Assembly (NCBI RefSeq): GCF_019469265.1
Contig: NZ_CP048268.1
Location: 1,753,001 to 1,817,000, forward strand
Direction: 5' to 3'
From: Lactobacillus panisapium
GTDB lineage: Bacteria > Bacillota > Bacilli > Lactobacillales > Lactobacillaceae
Length of the DNA stretch: 64,000 nt
In this document: in pieces, positions 36,560 to 43,566 of the stretch
Numbering within the stretch: the first letter of the stretch is position 1
How the letters are laid out: each line of letters starts with the position of its first letter
Made by a program: the position numbers and the translations under genes
Notes under the pieces: model-generated
What the model saw: the letters and a program-made list of their open reading frames with translations, nothing else
The model's database searches: none
Told to the model about the DNA's origin: nothing

Positions 36560-37501
36560 TTAGTCTGGCAAAATAATTGTTCCGTCACCATTTTTGAGGT
36601 ACGAAGAGATATTGTCTAGTGAGGTAATAACAGCCGGTTTATTCGACTTTTCAACAAATGAAATCGCAGCTTCTACTTTAGGTTTCATCGATCCAGGTGC
36701 AAATTGATTTTCACTAAGAAATTGTTTCATTTCTGCAACCTTAACCTGATGCAAATCTCTTTGTGATGGCTTGTGATAGTTTATTGCAACATATTTCACT
36801 GCGGTCAAAATAATCAATTGATCGGCATCTACTAGCTCAGCCAGTTTAGCCGCAGAAAAGTCCTTGTCAATAACCGCTTCAACACCGCGAATTTCCTCAC
36901 CAGATTTAATAACGGGAACACCACCGCCACCAGCAGCAATTAGTGTCATGCCCTTTTCTACCAGCGACTTGATCGCATCAGCTTCCATAATACTTAATGG
37001 TTTTGGTGAAGGAACTACCCGTCTAAATCCGCGACCAGCATCTTCGACAAGCTGCCAATCCGGATGTTCCTTTTTTACTTCATTAACTTCATTTTCTTGG
37101 TAAAAAACTCCGATTGGTTTTGACGGATTCTGAAAAGCTTTATCGTGTTCATCAACCACTGTTCTAGTCAGCATCGTCATAATTTTTACCGGTAATTGAC
37201 GTTCATCAGCTTTCATATCAAGTGCGTTGGCAAGCCACAGTCCAATTTCACCCTGCGTCATTGCGCCTACTGTATCAAGAGGCATCGCAGGATTACTTTC
37301 TGAACTACCCGCAAGTTCCTGCAATAACAAATTGCCAACTTGTGGACCATTTCCATGAGTAATTACTAACTGAATATCGCCCTGAGCGATAAAGTCAGTT
37401 AAATAATTAGCTGTTCTCAATAATGCGGCTTGCTGCGCTTGTGCTGATGGATCATCAGTCAGGATGGCATTTCCACCCAAAGCAACAACAATTCTTTTCA
37501 T
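36560..37501 (-). CDS. arcC: Carbamate kinase
   Basis: A 313-residue amino-acid-kinase-fold enzyme that makes ATP and carbamate from carbamoyl phosphate and ADP, the energy-yielding step of the arginine deiminase pathway. It shows VVALGGNAILTD, VITHGNGPQVGNLLLQ, LIAAGGGGVPVI and VIDKDFSAAKLAE. Fourth gene of arcABDC, 14 bp after the transporter. Confidence 0.95.
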   Translation of the reverse strand: MKRIVVALGGNAILTDDPSAQAQQAALLRTANYLTDFIAQGDIQLVITHGNGPQVGNLLLQELAGSSESNPAMPLDTVGAMTQGEIGLWLANALDMKADERQLPVKIMTMLTRTVVDEHDKAFQNPSKPIGVFYQENEVNEVKKEHPDWQLVEDAGRGFRRVVPSPKPLSIMEADAIKSLVEKGMTLIAAGGGGVPVIKSGEEIRGVEAVIDKDFSAAKLAELVDADQLIILTAVKYVAINYHKPSQRDLHQVKVAEMKQFLSENQFAPGSMKPKVEAAISFVEKSNKPAVITSLDNISSYLKNGDGTIILPD

Positions 37502-37515
37502 ATTAACTCCAATTT

Positions 37516-38952
37516 TTATATCTTCAATTTACCCAGTGCCAAAGCAGCGATTGCCCCGATTGCTAATACGGCAATAATAACCATAAATAGCCATTCGAGT
37601 TTGCCGACACTGTTACCCGTTTCTTTACGTGCCTTGTAGTACAGGACAAAGCCTATTACATAAGCAATAGTGCATAGCCACAAGAATTGCAGTCCCGCAA
37701 AAATCATGCTAAGAACTTCAAAAACTAAGGCAATTAAGCCGGGAATAATGACCTTTAATTCCTTTTGTTGCAAACCGAGTTTCAATTGATAAGCACCAAC
37801 CAAGGCATAGCAAACAGCGATAGCAGATGTACATAAAGAGTATGCAAAGTTATATGCTTGATCAGTAAATAAAAGGGTTATTAGAAAGAGTTGAATTAAT
37901 ATTTCGGTTAGCCATAAGGAATTGGCAGGGGCACGATGTTTATTCAGCTTGCCAAACCATTTGGGCAAAAGTCCTTGTTCCGCCATCAGTGACGTCGCTT
38001 CAACTGGTAGCATTGTCCAAGAAAGCCATGCACCTAAAATCGAAATAATTAAACCAATTGCAATGAAGGCCCCACCAATTGGTCCAGTCATTTCTTTAAA
38101 TAAGTAAAGTAATACTGGGTGCCGCATTGTTTGCAATTTACTTAGTGGCAAATAACCATAAGGTAAGATTGAAACTACGACATAGATACTTAAGAGTGAA
38201 ATCAATCCGATGATTGTTGCCTTACCAGCATCTGATTTTTTCTTTGCCCGGGCAGCCATTGTTGTTGCCCCTTCAATACCGACAAAGACCCACATCATAA
38301 CCATCATACAGCCCTTGATTTGCTCGAAAATACCCGAACCGGTTGCCTTTGAATATGTCACGCTTCCCTGAAGATTGGTGGACATATTAGCCCAAAAGTG
38401 GCTAGTAAAAACGCCGGCCTTGAAGTTGATGATTGCGATCACAATGAAAGCAAAAATTGGAATCATTTTAGTAACGGTTACGATTGCGTTAATGATTGCA
38501 GCAGATTCAATTCCCCGGGTAACCAAGATTGTCAATGCCCACGAAATTAGTGAAGCAAAGATAATTGCACTAACACTATTACCCGATTTTAATGAAGGGA
38601 AAAAGTAACCAAACGATGACATGAGCATTGTGGCAAAAGCAACATTGCCTAGCCAAGCTGAAAGCCAGTAGCCCCAGCCTGAAATAAAGCCAACAAAGTC
38701 ACCAAATCCGGCACGAGCATAGTCTGATACACCAGTTAATTCAGGTTTATTCAAAACTAAATGATTTAAACACAGTGCCAGCATCAAAATTCCAATTCCC
38801 GTAATCACCCAAGCAATTAATGCTGCTCCTGGAGTAGCTGCTTGAGCTAGTGTTGACGGTAAATCGAAAATTCCTGACCCAATTGCGGAACTAACAACTA
38901 AGGCAACTAGGGCCGGCAGGGCAATACCATTTTCTTTGGAATCAGCCATCAT
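37516..38952 (-). CDS. arcD: Arginine/ornithine antiporter, APC family
   Basis: A 478-residue transporter of the basic amino acid/polyamine antiporter family with about 12 membrane helices. [17 protein letters not shown] in helix 1 and [19 protein letters not shown] [15 protein letters not shown] after helix 6 are typical. It exchanges external arginine for ornithine at no energy cost. AGGAG lies 4 bases before the ATG at 38952 and 7 before the next ATG at 38949; either start overlaps the arcB end by about 10 bp. Confidence 0.92.
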   Translation of the reverse strand: MMADSKENGIALPALVALVVSSAIGSGIFDLPSTLAQAATPGAALIAWVITGIGILMLALCLNHLVLNKPELTGVSDYARAGFGDFVGFISGWGYWLSAWLGNVAFATMLMSSFGYFFPSLKSGNSVSAIIFASLISWALTILVTRGIESAAIINAIVTVTKMIPIFAFIVIAIINFKAGVFTSHFWANMSTNLQGSVTYSKATGSGIFEQIKGCMMVMMWVFVGIEGATTMAARAKKKSDAGKATIIGLISLLSIYVVVSILPYGYLPLSKLQTMRHPVLLYLFKEMTGPIGGAFIAIGLIISILGAWLSWTMLPVEATSLMAEQGLLPKWFGKLNKHRAPANSLWLTEILIQLFLITLLFTDQAYNFAYSLCTSAIAVCYALVGAYQLKLGLQQKELKVIIPGLIALVFEVLSMIFAGLQFLWLCTIAYVIGFVLYYKARKETGNSVGKLEWLFMVIIAVLAIGAIAALALGKLKI

Positions 38953-39997
38953 TTTCTCCTGCTTGTTCAAGTTCAGGTACAGCTGGAATGAATAAATTAC
39001 CTAACGTAGCAGCCATAATCGCTTTAATTGAGTGCTTGCGGTTTTCTGCTTCTTCGAATTGACGGGCATACTCGCTTCTGAATACCTCATCAGTAACTTC
39101 CATTTCGGTAATACCGTATTGTTTCTTAACGTCCTCACCATATTCTGTATTAGTATCGTGGAAAGCAGGCAAACAATGCATAAAGATAAGTTGGTCCTTT
39201 GGCGTGCCTGTCTTCTTCATCATTTCCATGTTGACTTGATATGGCTTCAATAATTTAACCCGATTTTCCCAATCAGATTCGCCCATTGAAACCCACACAT
39301 CGGTGTAGATAACATTGGCGCCTTTGACACCTTCATCAATATCAGCAGTAATCAATAATTGCGCACCAGATTCAGCCGCAAACTTATTAGCTAAATCAAC
39401 CACTTCTTGAGCTGGGTGGAGTTCTTCCGGAGCAACAATATGAATGTTGACACCAAGCATGGCACCAGTAACTAATAACGAATTAGCCATATTGTTGCGA
39501 CCATCACCAACAAATGAAAGAGTCAAACCACGTAAATGACCAAAGTTTTCTTTAACGGTCATAAAGTCGGCAATCATTTGTGTTGGGTGCCACTGATCAG
39601 TTAAGCCGTTCCAAACAGGTACACCTGAATATTTGGCTAAAGCTTCAACATCAGATTGCTTGAATCCTCTGAACTCAATTCCGTCAAACATTTTTCCTAA
39701 AACAATCGCTGTATCTTCAACGGATTCTTTTTTACCTAATTGAATGTCGTTTGCACCCAAATATTCTGGATGTGCGCCTAATTCAATGGCCGCAGTGGTG
39801 AAAGCTGAACGTGTTCTGGTGGATGTTTTTTCAAATAATAATGCAATGTTCTTGCCTTCCAAATAGCGGTGCGGAATATTATTGTGCTGCAATGTCTTTA
39901 AATGAAGACCAAAATCGACTAAATATTGAATTTCACCTGGGGTAAAATCTTTTTCCGCTAATAATGAACGACCTTGAAATACTGAGTTAATTGCCAT
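38942..39997 (-). CDS. arcB: Ornithine carbamoyltransferase, catabolic
   Basis: A 351-residue enzyme that splits citrulline with phosphate to ornithine and carbamoyl phosphate. [16 protein letters not shown] is the carbamoyl phosphate loop, and [11 protein letters not shown] and [10 protein letters not shown] are substrate motifs. It is about 15 residues longer than usual, with an acidic tail. Located 33 bp after arcA. Confidence 0.95.
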   Translation of the reverse strand: MAINSVFQGRSLLAEKDFTPGEIQYLVDFGLHLKTLQHNNIPHRYLEGKNIALLFEKTSTRTRSAFTTAAIELGAHPEYLGANDIQLGKKESVEDTAIVLGKMFDGIEFRGFKQSDVEALAKYSGVPVWNGLTDQWHPTQMIADFMTVKENFGHLRGLTLSFVGDGRNNMANSLLVTGAMLGVNIHIVAPEELHPAQEVVDLANKFAAESGAQLLITADIDEGVKGANVIYTDVWVSMGESDWENRVKLLKPYQVNMEMMKKTGTPKDQLIFMHCLPAFHDTNTEYGEDVKKQYGITEMEVTDEVFRSEYARQFEEAENRKHSIKAIMAATLGNLFIPAVPELEQAGENDG

Positions 39998-40030
39998 TGA
40001 TAAACCTCTTTACTCTCTTTTTTGAATTAG

Positions 40031-41275
40031 TTATAAATCTTCACGCCATAATGGTTGTGACATACAACGAGGGCCGCCACGACCGCGTGATAATTCGCTT
40101 GAAATAACTTCGTGAACCAGAATGTCATGCTTTCTCAGCATTTCGTTGCTGACATAATTACGGTTGTAGGTAACTACTTCACCCGGAGCAATTGTCAGCG
40201 TGTTTGAACCGTCATTCCATTGCTCACGCGGAGCCACAATGTCATCACCGTTACCAGTTAAAATCAGATCTAGTTCTGATAAATGCAAAACTTGTTTCAG
40301 AGTTTCGCCCAAGTCGGTGTGATGTTCCATTCTTACTTCACCGTTATCACCAGGTGTCAAAACAAAAATATTCATTTTGCCAGCTTCGTCCATGATGCCT
40401 GGGAAAACAGTAAATTGATCTGTGTTAACCATCGTGAAGACCGTATCTAGGTGCATCATTGCATGATTATGTGGAATCTCAATTGCCACTACGGTATCGA
40501 AGTGACTATCTTTATTGGTAAAGAGTTCTTTAGCTAAGCCTTCTACTGACTTAGATGAGGTCCGTTGGGAAACACCAATAGCCAAAACATGGTCGTTCAA
40601 GACTAGTTCGTCCCCACCTTCAATTCTAGTGGTGTGATTACGACTACGCCAAATATCTACTTTGCCAGCAAAGCGAGGATGATATTTCATCACAAATTCG
40701 GTAAACAATGATTCAGGGCGCCGAGCAGCAAATGTCATGCGGTTAATAGTAATGCCTGAACCAATTGATGCTTGTGGATCACGTGTGAAATATGCATTAG
40801 GCAGTGGATCAAGTAGGAACGGATCGCTAGCGTCGCTACCTGCTAAGTCATGAAGTGATTCGTGTTTAACATCCAAATCAACTTCATTGCGCCGAACACC
40901 GCTGTAAAGCTTTTCAACCATATCTTTAGTTTCTAAATCTGTCAGATATTCATGCAAAACATCATGCGTGGTTCCTGAGCCATAGCCGTGTTCGTCAAGA
41001 TACTGTTCTAAGAACTTTTCTTTAATATCGTCATCTTCTGAGAGCGCCTCAACTGCAAGGTCATCAATATATAATGTTTCCACACCATTTTTTCTTAATG
41101 TTTCAGCAAAATAGTCATGCTCTTTCTGAGCGATTTTTAAAAAAGGAATATCGTCAAACAAAAGCCGTTCCATCGTATCTGGTGTAATATTTTCAACTTC
41201 TGCACCAGGTCTTTTTAGTAAAACCGTCTTCAATTTACCGATTTCCGAATTAACATTAATTGCCGGATTATCCAT
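40031..41275 (-). CDS. arcA: Arginine deiminase
   Basis: A 414-residue guanidino hydrolase that turns arginine into citrulline and ammonia. [25 protein letters not shown] and [16 protein letters not shown] hold the catalytic Asp, Glu and His. The nucleophile Cys is in [12 protein letters not shown] near the C-terminus. AAAGGAG precedes the ATG. First gene of the arc operon. The ammonia raises pH and the carbamoyl phosphate feeds ATP synthesis via ArcC. Confidence 0.97.
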   Translation of the reverse strand: MDNPAINVNSEIGKLKTVLLKRPGAEVENITPDTMERLLFDDIPFLKIAQKEHDYFAETLRKNGVETLYIDDLAVEALSEDDDIKEKFLEQYLDEHGYGSGTTHDVLHEYLTDLETKDMVEKLYSGVRRNEVDLDVKHESLHDLAGSDASDPFLLDPLPNAYFTRDPQASIGSGITINRMTFAARRPESLFTEFVMKYHPRFAGKVDIWRSRNHTTRIEGGDELVLNDHVLAIGVSQRTSSKSVEGLAKELFTNKDSHFDTVVAIEIPHNHAMMHLDTVFTMVNTDQFTVFPGIMDEAGKMNIFVLTPGDNGEVRMEHHTDLGETLKQVLHLSELDLILTGNGDDIVAPREQWNDGSNTLTIAPGEVVTYNRNYVSNEMLRKHDILVHEVISSELSRGRGGPRCMSQPLWREDL

Positions 41276-41310
41276 AATTGCTTCTCCTTTGTAAAGTAAT
41301 GTAAAATCAT

Positions 41311-41324
41311 AAAAAGCGCTTTCA
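41311..41324 (-). promoter_or_regulatory. cre-like site upstream of arcA
   Basis: TGAAAGCGCTTTTT on the minus strand, 36-49 bp before the arcA start. It has a strong central AAGCGCTT with the last bases off consensus. It suggests CcpA control of arginine catabolism, as known in several lactic acid bacteria. Confidence 0.5.
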
Positions 41325-41389
41325 TTAATTTACGATTTAATTATCACAAAAAGCATTTATTGTTTAAACGGTGTTTTAGATAGACTTTT

Positions 41390-41405
41390 TTATCCAATTG
41401 GATAA
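41390..41405. promoter_or_regulatory. 16-bp perfect palindrome upstream of arcA
   Basis: TTATCCAATTGGATAA is fully self-complementary and lies about 115-130 bp before the arcA start, between it and the terminator of the first peptide gene. It does not resemble an ARG box. Possible operator for the PucR/CdaR-type regulator. Confidence 0.4.
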
Positions 41406-41423
41406 ATACATAAAAGCAGTGCA

Positions 41424-41462
41424 CAAAAAAACATCCTCAATCTAAACGATTGAGGATGCTTT
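41424..41462 (-). terminator. Terminator of peptide gene 1 (unit B')
   Basis: Arms CATCCTCAATC and GATTGAGGATG with a 5-base loop, then seven T on the minus strand. Confidence 0.85.
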
Positions 41463-41515
41463 TTGGGGAAGAATGATTTAAATAACTATCTTTGCTAAGT
41501 TCTAGCTAAATATAT
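41461..41515 (-). other. Conserved 3' element, B-type copy 1
   Basis: Lies between peptide 1 and its terminator. Matches 42001-42054 over about 54 bases with one substitution and one 1-base indel. The part next to the terminator (TTCTTCCCC on the minus strand) is shared by three units; unit A' varies it to TTCTTCTC. Confidence 0.75.
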
Positions 41516-41588
41516 GACGACTTAGCAACTAATTTCTTAGAAAGTTAGCCACTTGTTCGTCTTTAAGTTGAAATATTAATTTATGTTT

Positions 41589-41633
41589 TTATGGCTCAGT
41601 TACAATAACAACCAATGTTCTTAAAAAGTCCAT
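41589..41633 (-). CDS. Leaderless 14-residue peptide 1 (unit B')
   Basis: ATG at 41631-41633, TAA at 41589-41591. The product is MDFLRTLVVIVTEP. AAAGGAG lies about 7 bases before the ATG. It has no signal or GG leader. It begins M-D/S-F-L-R-T like peptide 3 and ends in a hydrophobic run plus T-E. It has its own upstream palindrome (41700-41715), 3' element and terminator, as the other three units do, and this repetition is the main evidence that so short an ORF is real. It may be a signalling peptide sensed by the Rgg protein; a toxin-like or membrane-active role is also possible. Confidence 0.7.
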   Translation of the reverse strand: MDFLRTLVVIVTEP

Positions 41634-41699
41634 TTTTTCTCTCCTTTACTTGTATTTGCATAGTACATCTTAATACTACTGAAATTTCTTTCCATTATT

Positions 41700-41715
41700 T
41701 TGTCATATTTGAAAA
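41700..41715. promoter_or_regulatory. Palindromic box upstream of peptide 1
   Basis: TTGTCATATTTGAAAA, inverted arms around TATT, 67-82 bp before the ATG. A putative -10 (TACTAT) starts 37 bases further down. No good -35 is seen, which suits an activator-dependent promoter. Confidence 0.65.
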
Positions 41716-41725
41716 ATAATTAAGA

Positions 41726-41764
41726 CTAAAAAATACTCTTAATCGAATGATCAAGAGTATTTTG
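41726..41764 (-). terminator. Terminator of peptide gene 2 (unit A')
   Basis: Stem AATACTCTTGAT with ATTAAGAGTATT, then six T on the minus strand. Confidence 0.8.
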
Positions 41765-41794
41765 AGAAGAATGATTAAATAACTTTAATTTGCT

Positions 41795-41836
41795 TTAAGC
41801 AGGGAATACAACAACCATGTCTCTTAATAAATCCAT
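41795..41836 (-). CDS. Leaderless 13-residue peptide 2 (unit A')
   Basis: ATG at 41834-41836, TAA at 41795-41797. The product is MDLLRDMVVVFPA. AAAGGAG lies about 8 bases upstream. The opening MDLLRD is identical to peptide 4, placing both in an A class. Palindrome at 41910-41925, -10-like TATTTATAA, and a short 3' element plus terminator complete the unit. No secretion signal is present. The same alternatives as for peptide 1 apply. Confidence 0.7.
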   Translation of the reverse strand: MDLLRDMVVVFPA

Positions 41837-41909
41837 AATTTTTCTCCTTTACTAATCATTTTATGCTTATAAATATATCTTAGTCTTACTGTAACTTTTT
41901 TCTATTATT

Positions 41910-41925
41910 ATTTCATATTTGACAA
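41910..41925. promoter_or_regulatory. Palindromic box upstream of peptide 2
   Basis: ATTTCATATTTGACAA, 74-89 bp before the ATG, with the same core TCATATTTGA as the other three boxes and a -10-like sequence at the same 37-base distance. Confidence 0.65.
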
Positions 41926-41966
41926 TTATATTTTGACATAAAACTAGTTATATATTTTTAACATTA

Positions 41967-42004
41967 AATAAAAAAACTCCTAGTCAATAACTAAGAGTTT
42001 TTTT
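41967..42004 (-). terminator. Terminator of peptide gene 3 (unit B)
   Basis: Arms AAACTCTTAGT and ACTAGGAGTTT with a 5-base loop, followed by T on the minus strand. Confidence 0.8.
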
Positions 42005-42054
42005 GGGGAAGAATGATTGAATAACTATCTTTGCTAAGTTCTAGCTAAATATAT
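42001..42054 (-). other. Conserved 3' element, B-type copy 2
   Basis: Near-identical to 41461-41515. Placed between peptide 3 and its terminator. Confidence 0.75.
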
Positions 42055-42088
42055 TACATTTAATTAAAAATTAAATGTAACACATGAA

Positions 42089-42130
42089 TTAATCAGTAAT
42101 AATAATTGCTACAGTTCTTAAAAAACTCAT
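42089..42130 (-). CDS. Leaderless 13-residue peptide 3 (unit B)
   Basis: ATG at 42128-42130, TAA at 42089-42091. The product is MSFLRTVAIIITD. AAAGGAGG lies about 6 bases upstream. It resembles peptide 1 (FLRT opening, aliphatic run, T-D or T-E end), and both share the long 3' element. Palindrome at 42201-42216. Leaderless and hydrophobic. Confidence 0.7.
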   Translation of the reverse strand: MSFLRTVAIIITD

Positions 42131-42200
42131 ATTTTCCTCCTTTGTTTAACTCTCATTGTTTATACATATATTAGTCTAATCATGTTTTTTCACTATCTAT

Positions 42201-42216
42201 TTTTCATATTTGAAAA
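42201..42216. promoter_or_regulatory. Palindromic box upstream of peptide 3
   Basis: TTTTCA-TATT-TGAAAA is a perfect inverted repeat, 71-86 bp before the ATG. It is the most symmetrical of the four boxes and fits binding by a dimeric regulator. Confidence 0.7.
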
Positions 42217-42263
42217 TTATTTTTCTATAAAACAGATTATGCATATCAGATAGATTCAGATTA

Positions 42264-42300
42264 AATAAAAAACACCTAGTTAATAACTAAGTGTTTTTTG
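42264..42300 (-). terminator. Terminator of peptide gene 4 (unit A)
   Basis: Arms AACACTTAGTT and AACTAGGTGTT with a 3-base loop, then six T on the minus strand. Confidence 0.85.
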
Positions 42301-42378
42301 GGGAAGAATGATTGAATAACTTTTACTAAAGTTAAATTTGGCAAATCTTAAAAATTTGCTTCTAAGTTTTTAGATTAA

Positions 42379-42432
42379 TTAGAACTTGTTTGATCTAAGG
42401 ACAACAACAATTAAATCTCTTAATAAGTCCAT
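42379..42432 (-). CDS. Leaderless 17-residue peptide 4 (unit A)
   Basis: ATG at 42430-42432, TAA at 42379-42381. The product is MDLLRDLIVVVLRSNKF. AAAGGAGG lies about 7 bases upstream. MDLLRD is shared with peptide 2; a basic tail RSNKF follows the aliphatic core and is unique to this copy. First peptide gene downstream of the Rgg regulator; its palindrome begins 5 bp from the regulator gene's end. Confidence 0.7.
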   Translation of the reverse strand: MDLLRDLIVVVLRSNKF

Positions 42433-42501
42433 GCTTTTGCCTCCTTTTTCTATACTTTTATCCAATTAATAATACCTCTTTTACTATTTAAAATAATTGT
42501 T

Positions 42502-42517
42502 TTGTCATATTTGAAAA
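42502..42517. promoter_or_regulatory. Palindromic box upstream of peptide 4
   Basis: TTGTCATATTTGAAAA, identical to the box of peptide 1, 70-85 bp before the ATG and 6 bp past the regulator stop codon. The spacing to the nearest -10-like sequence (TATTAT) differs from the other three units. Confidence 0.65.
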
Positions 42518-42522
42518 CGAAT

Positions 42523-43368
42523 TTATGGTTTATTATATTTATCCACCATTTTGTTAACAAATGTTCCATATCCTGCTCTGGTAAATAAATTTCTAATTAA
42601 CTTCACATCATCAAATTTTCCTTTAATTAGGCTTTCGTAATATTCAACTAATATCTTAGTGAACGCTAATTCGACGGTATTAGGTAACGCTTTTAGATAT
42701 TTTATCGCTTTAACACATAGATTAGCTTTACCATTTTCGAAACACCAATTGATAAAATTCGTCATTGCAGCACTTATAGCTAATAGCAGCTTACCTTCAA
42801 TTTTATCAACATCTTTATATCTTCTGATAATACTGCTAATTAAAAATGAGGCTTCATCAAAACTATATACTCTTATTGTATTAGCAATCATAGCTATCCT
42901 AATATATTCGTTTTCATCAGTATCTTCTTGAAAAATAATCTTTTTTATTTCCCTTTTTTCTTTTTCATTAAGCTTTCTTAAAGCATCCTCATCATGTGTG
43001 TTAGCAATTAACTTAGTAAGCAAAATTTCTGATTTGACAAACGGAGTCCTAGGTTTAATATTTTCTATTTCGCTAATTATATTATTTATCTCAGTATCAT
43101 CATCTACATTGGCTGCCTTTACGAATTTTCTTAATAGAATGTTTACCCTTTTGTTGTTGGCATCTTCTTTAGATATGCCTGAAAAGAACTCTTGAAAGCT
43201 AATATTATGTTTCTGTAAAATTTCGATTAATTCTTCCGCACCGATATCGTGATACCCGCGCTCAACTTTTGAATAAAAAGAAACCGAAATTACTCCCGCG
43301 GCCATTTCTGTTTGAGTAAGACCCAAGTCATGCCGTAGCTGCTTCAATTTACTCCCAATATATCTCAT
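42523..43368 (-). CDS. Rgg/RRNPP-family peptide-sensing transcriptional regulator
   Basis: A 281-residue protein with an N-terminal XRE-type HTH (residues 5-60: LKQLRHDLGLTQTEMAAGVI, SVSFYSKVERG, IGAEELIEILQKHNISFQEF) and an all-helical C-terminal region of about 215 residues, the size and layout of Rgg/MutR proteins with a TPR-like peptide pocket. Family members (RopB, Rgg2/3, ComR) bind short imported peptides in the cytoplasm and then activate or repress nearby promoters, often those of the peptide genes. Four tiny peptide genes with matching palindromes lie directly downstream. The peptides have no leader, which recalls the leaderless SIP peptide sensed by RopB in Streptococcus pyogenes. 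Confidence 0.85.
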   Translation of the reverse strand: MRYIGSKLKQLRHDLGLTQTEMAAGVISVSFYSKVERGYHDIGAEELIEILQKHNISFQEFFSGISKEDANNKRVNILLRKFVKAANVDDDTEINNIISEIENIKPRTPFVKSEILLTKLIANTHDEDALRKLNEKEKREIKKIIFQEDTDENEYIRIAMIANTIRVYSFDEASFLISSIIRRYKDVDKIEGKLLLAISAAMTNFINWCFENGKANLCVKAIKYLKALPNTVELAFTKILVEYYESLIKGKFDDVKLIRNLFTRAGYGTFVNKMVDKYNKP

Positions 43369-43390
43369 TTTACCAATCCCTTTTTATAGT

Positions 43391-43431
43391 TTCATATAGA
43401 TAATTATGAACATTTAGCTTAAAATATTCAA
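43391..43431 (-). promoter_or_regulatory. Promoter and inverted repeat of the Rgg-type gene
   Basis: -35 TTGAAT (43426-43431), 17-bp spacer, -10 CATAAT (43403-43408). An inverted repeat TTCATA-N8-TATGAA (43391-43410) covers the -10 and predicted start. Its TTCATAT half resembles the half site of the peptide-gene boxes, suggesting autoregulation. Confidence 0.5.
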
Positions 43432-43478
43432 AATTATTATTTTTTTCTAATGGCTTTGTTTGTTTTAATTATCAAAAA

Positions 43479-43508
43479 TTAACCGTAATCCCCTAAGTTT
43501 GCTATAAT
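43479..43508 (+). promoter_or_regulatory. Promoter of the HD-domain gene
   Basis: Extended -10 TGCTATAAT (TATAAT at 43503-43508) with a weak -35 TTAACC at 43479-43484, 18-bp spacer. Confidence 0.6.
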
Positions 43509-43566
43509 CAGGGTAAGTAGTAGATTTTTTCAATAGTAACTGAAATTAAATTTTTGAGGAATTTAT

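Noticed and set aside
41424..42300. CRISPR-like array because of regularly spaced repeats
   Set aside because: Repeats are about 300 bp apart and include coding units, promoters and terminators. No cas genes.
41461..42320. Tiny plus-strand ORFs (ATG ATT GAA TAA) after GGGGAAG in the conserved 3' elements
   Set aside because: Two to three codons only, changing between copies. The strand is opposite to the peptide transcripts. More likely part of an RNA element.
41589..42432. Type I toxin-antitoxin explanation for the four short peptides
   Set aside because: Known Fst/Ldr/TxpA-type toxins are longer with a full membrane helix, and no convincing antisense promoter was found. Not excluded, but the Rgg neighbour and palindromes fit regulation better.
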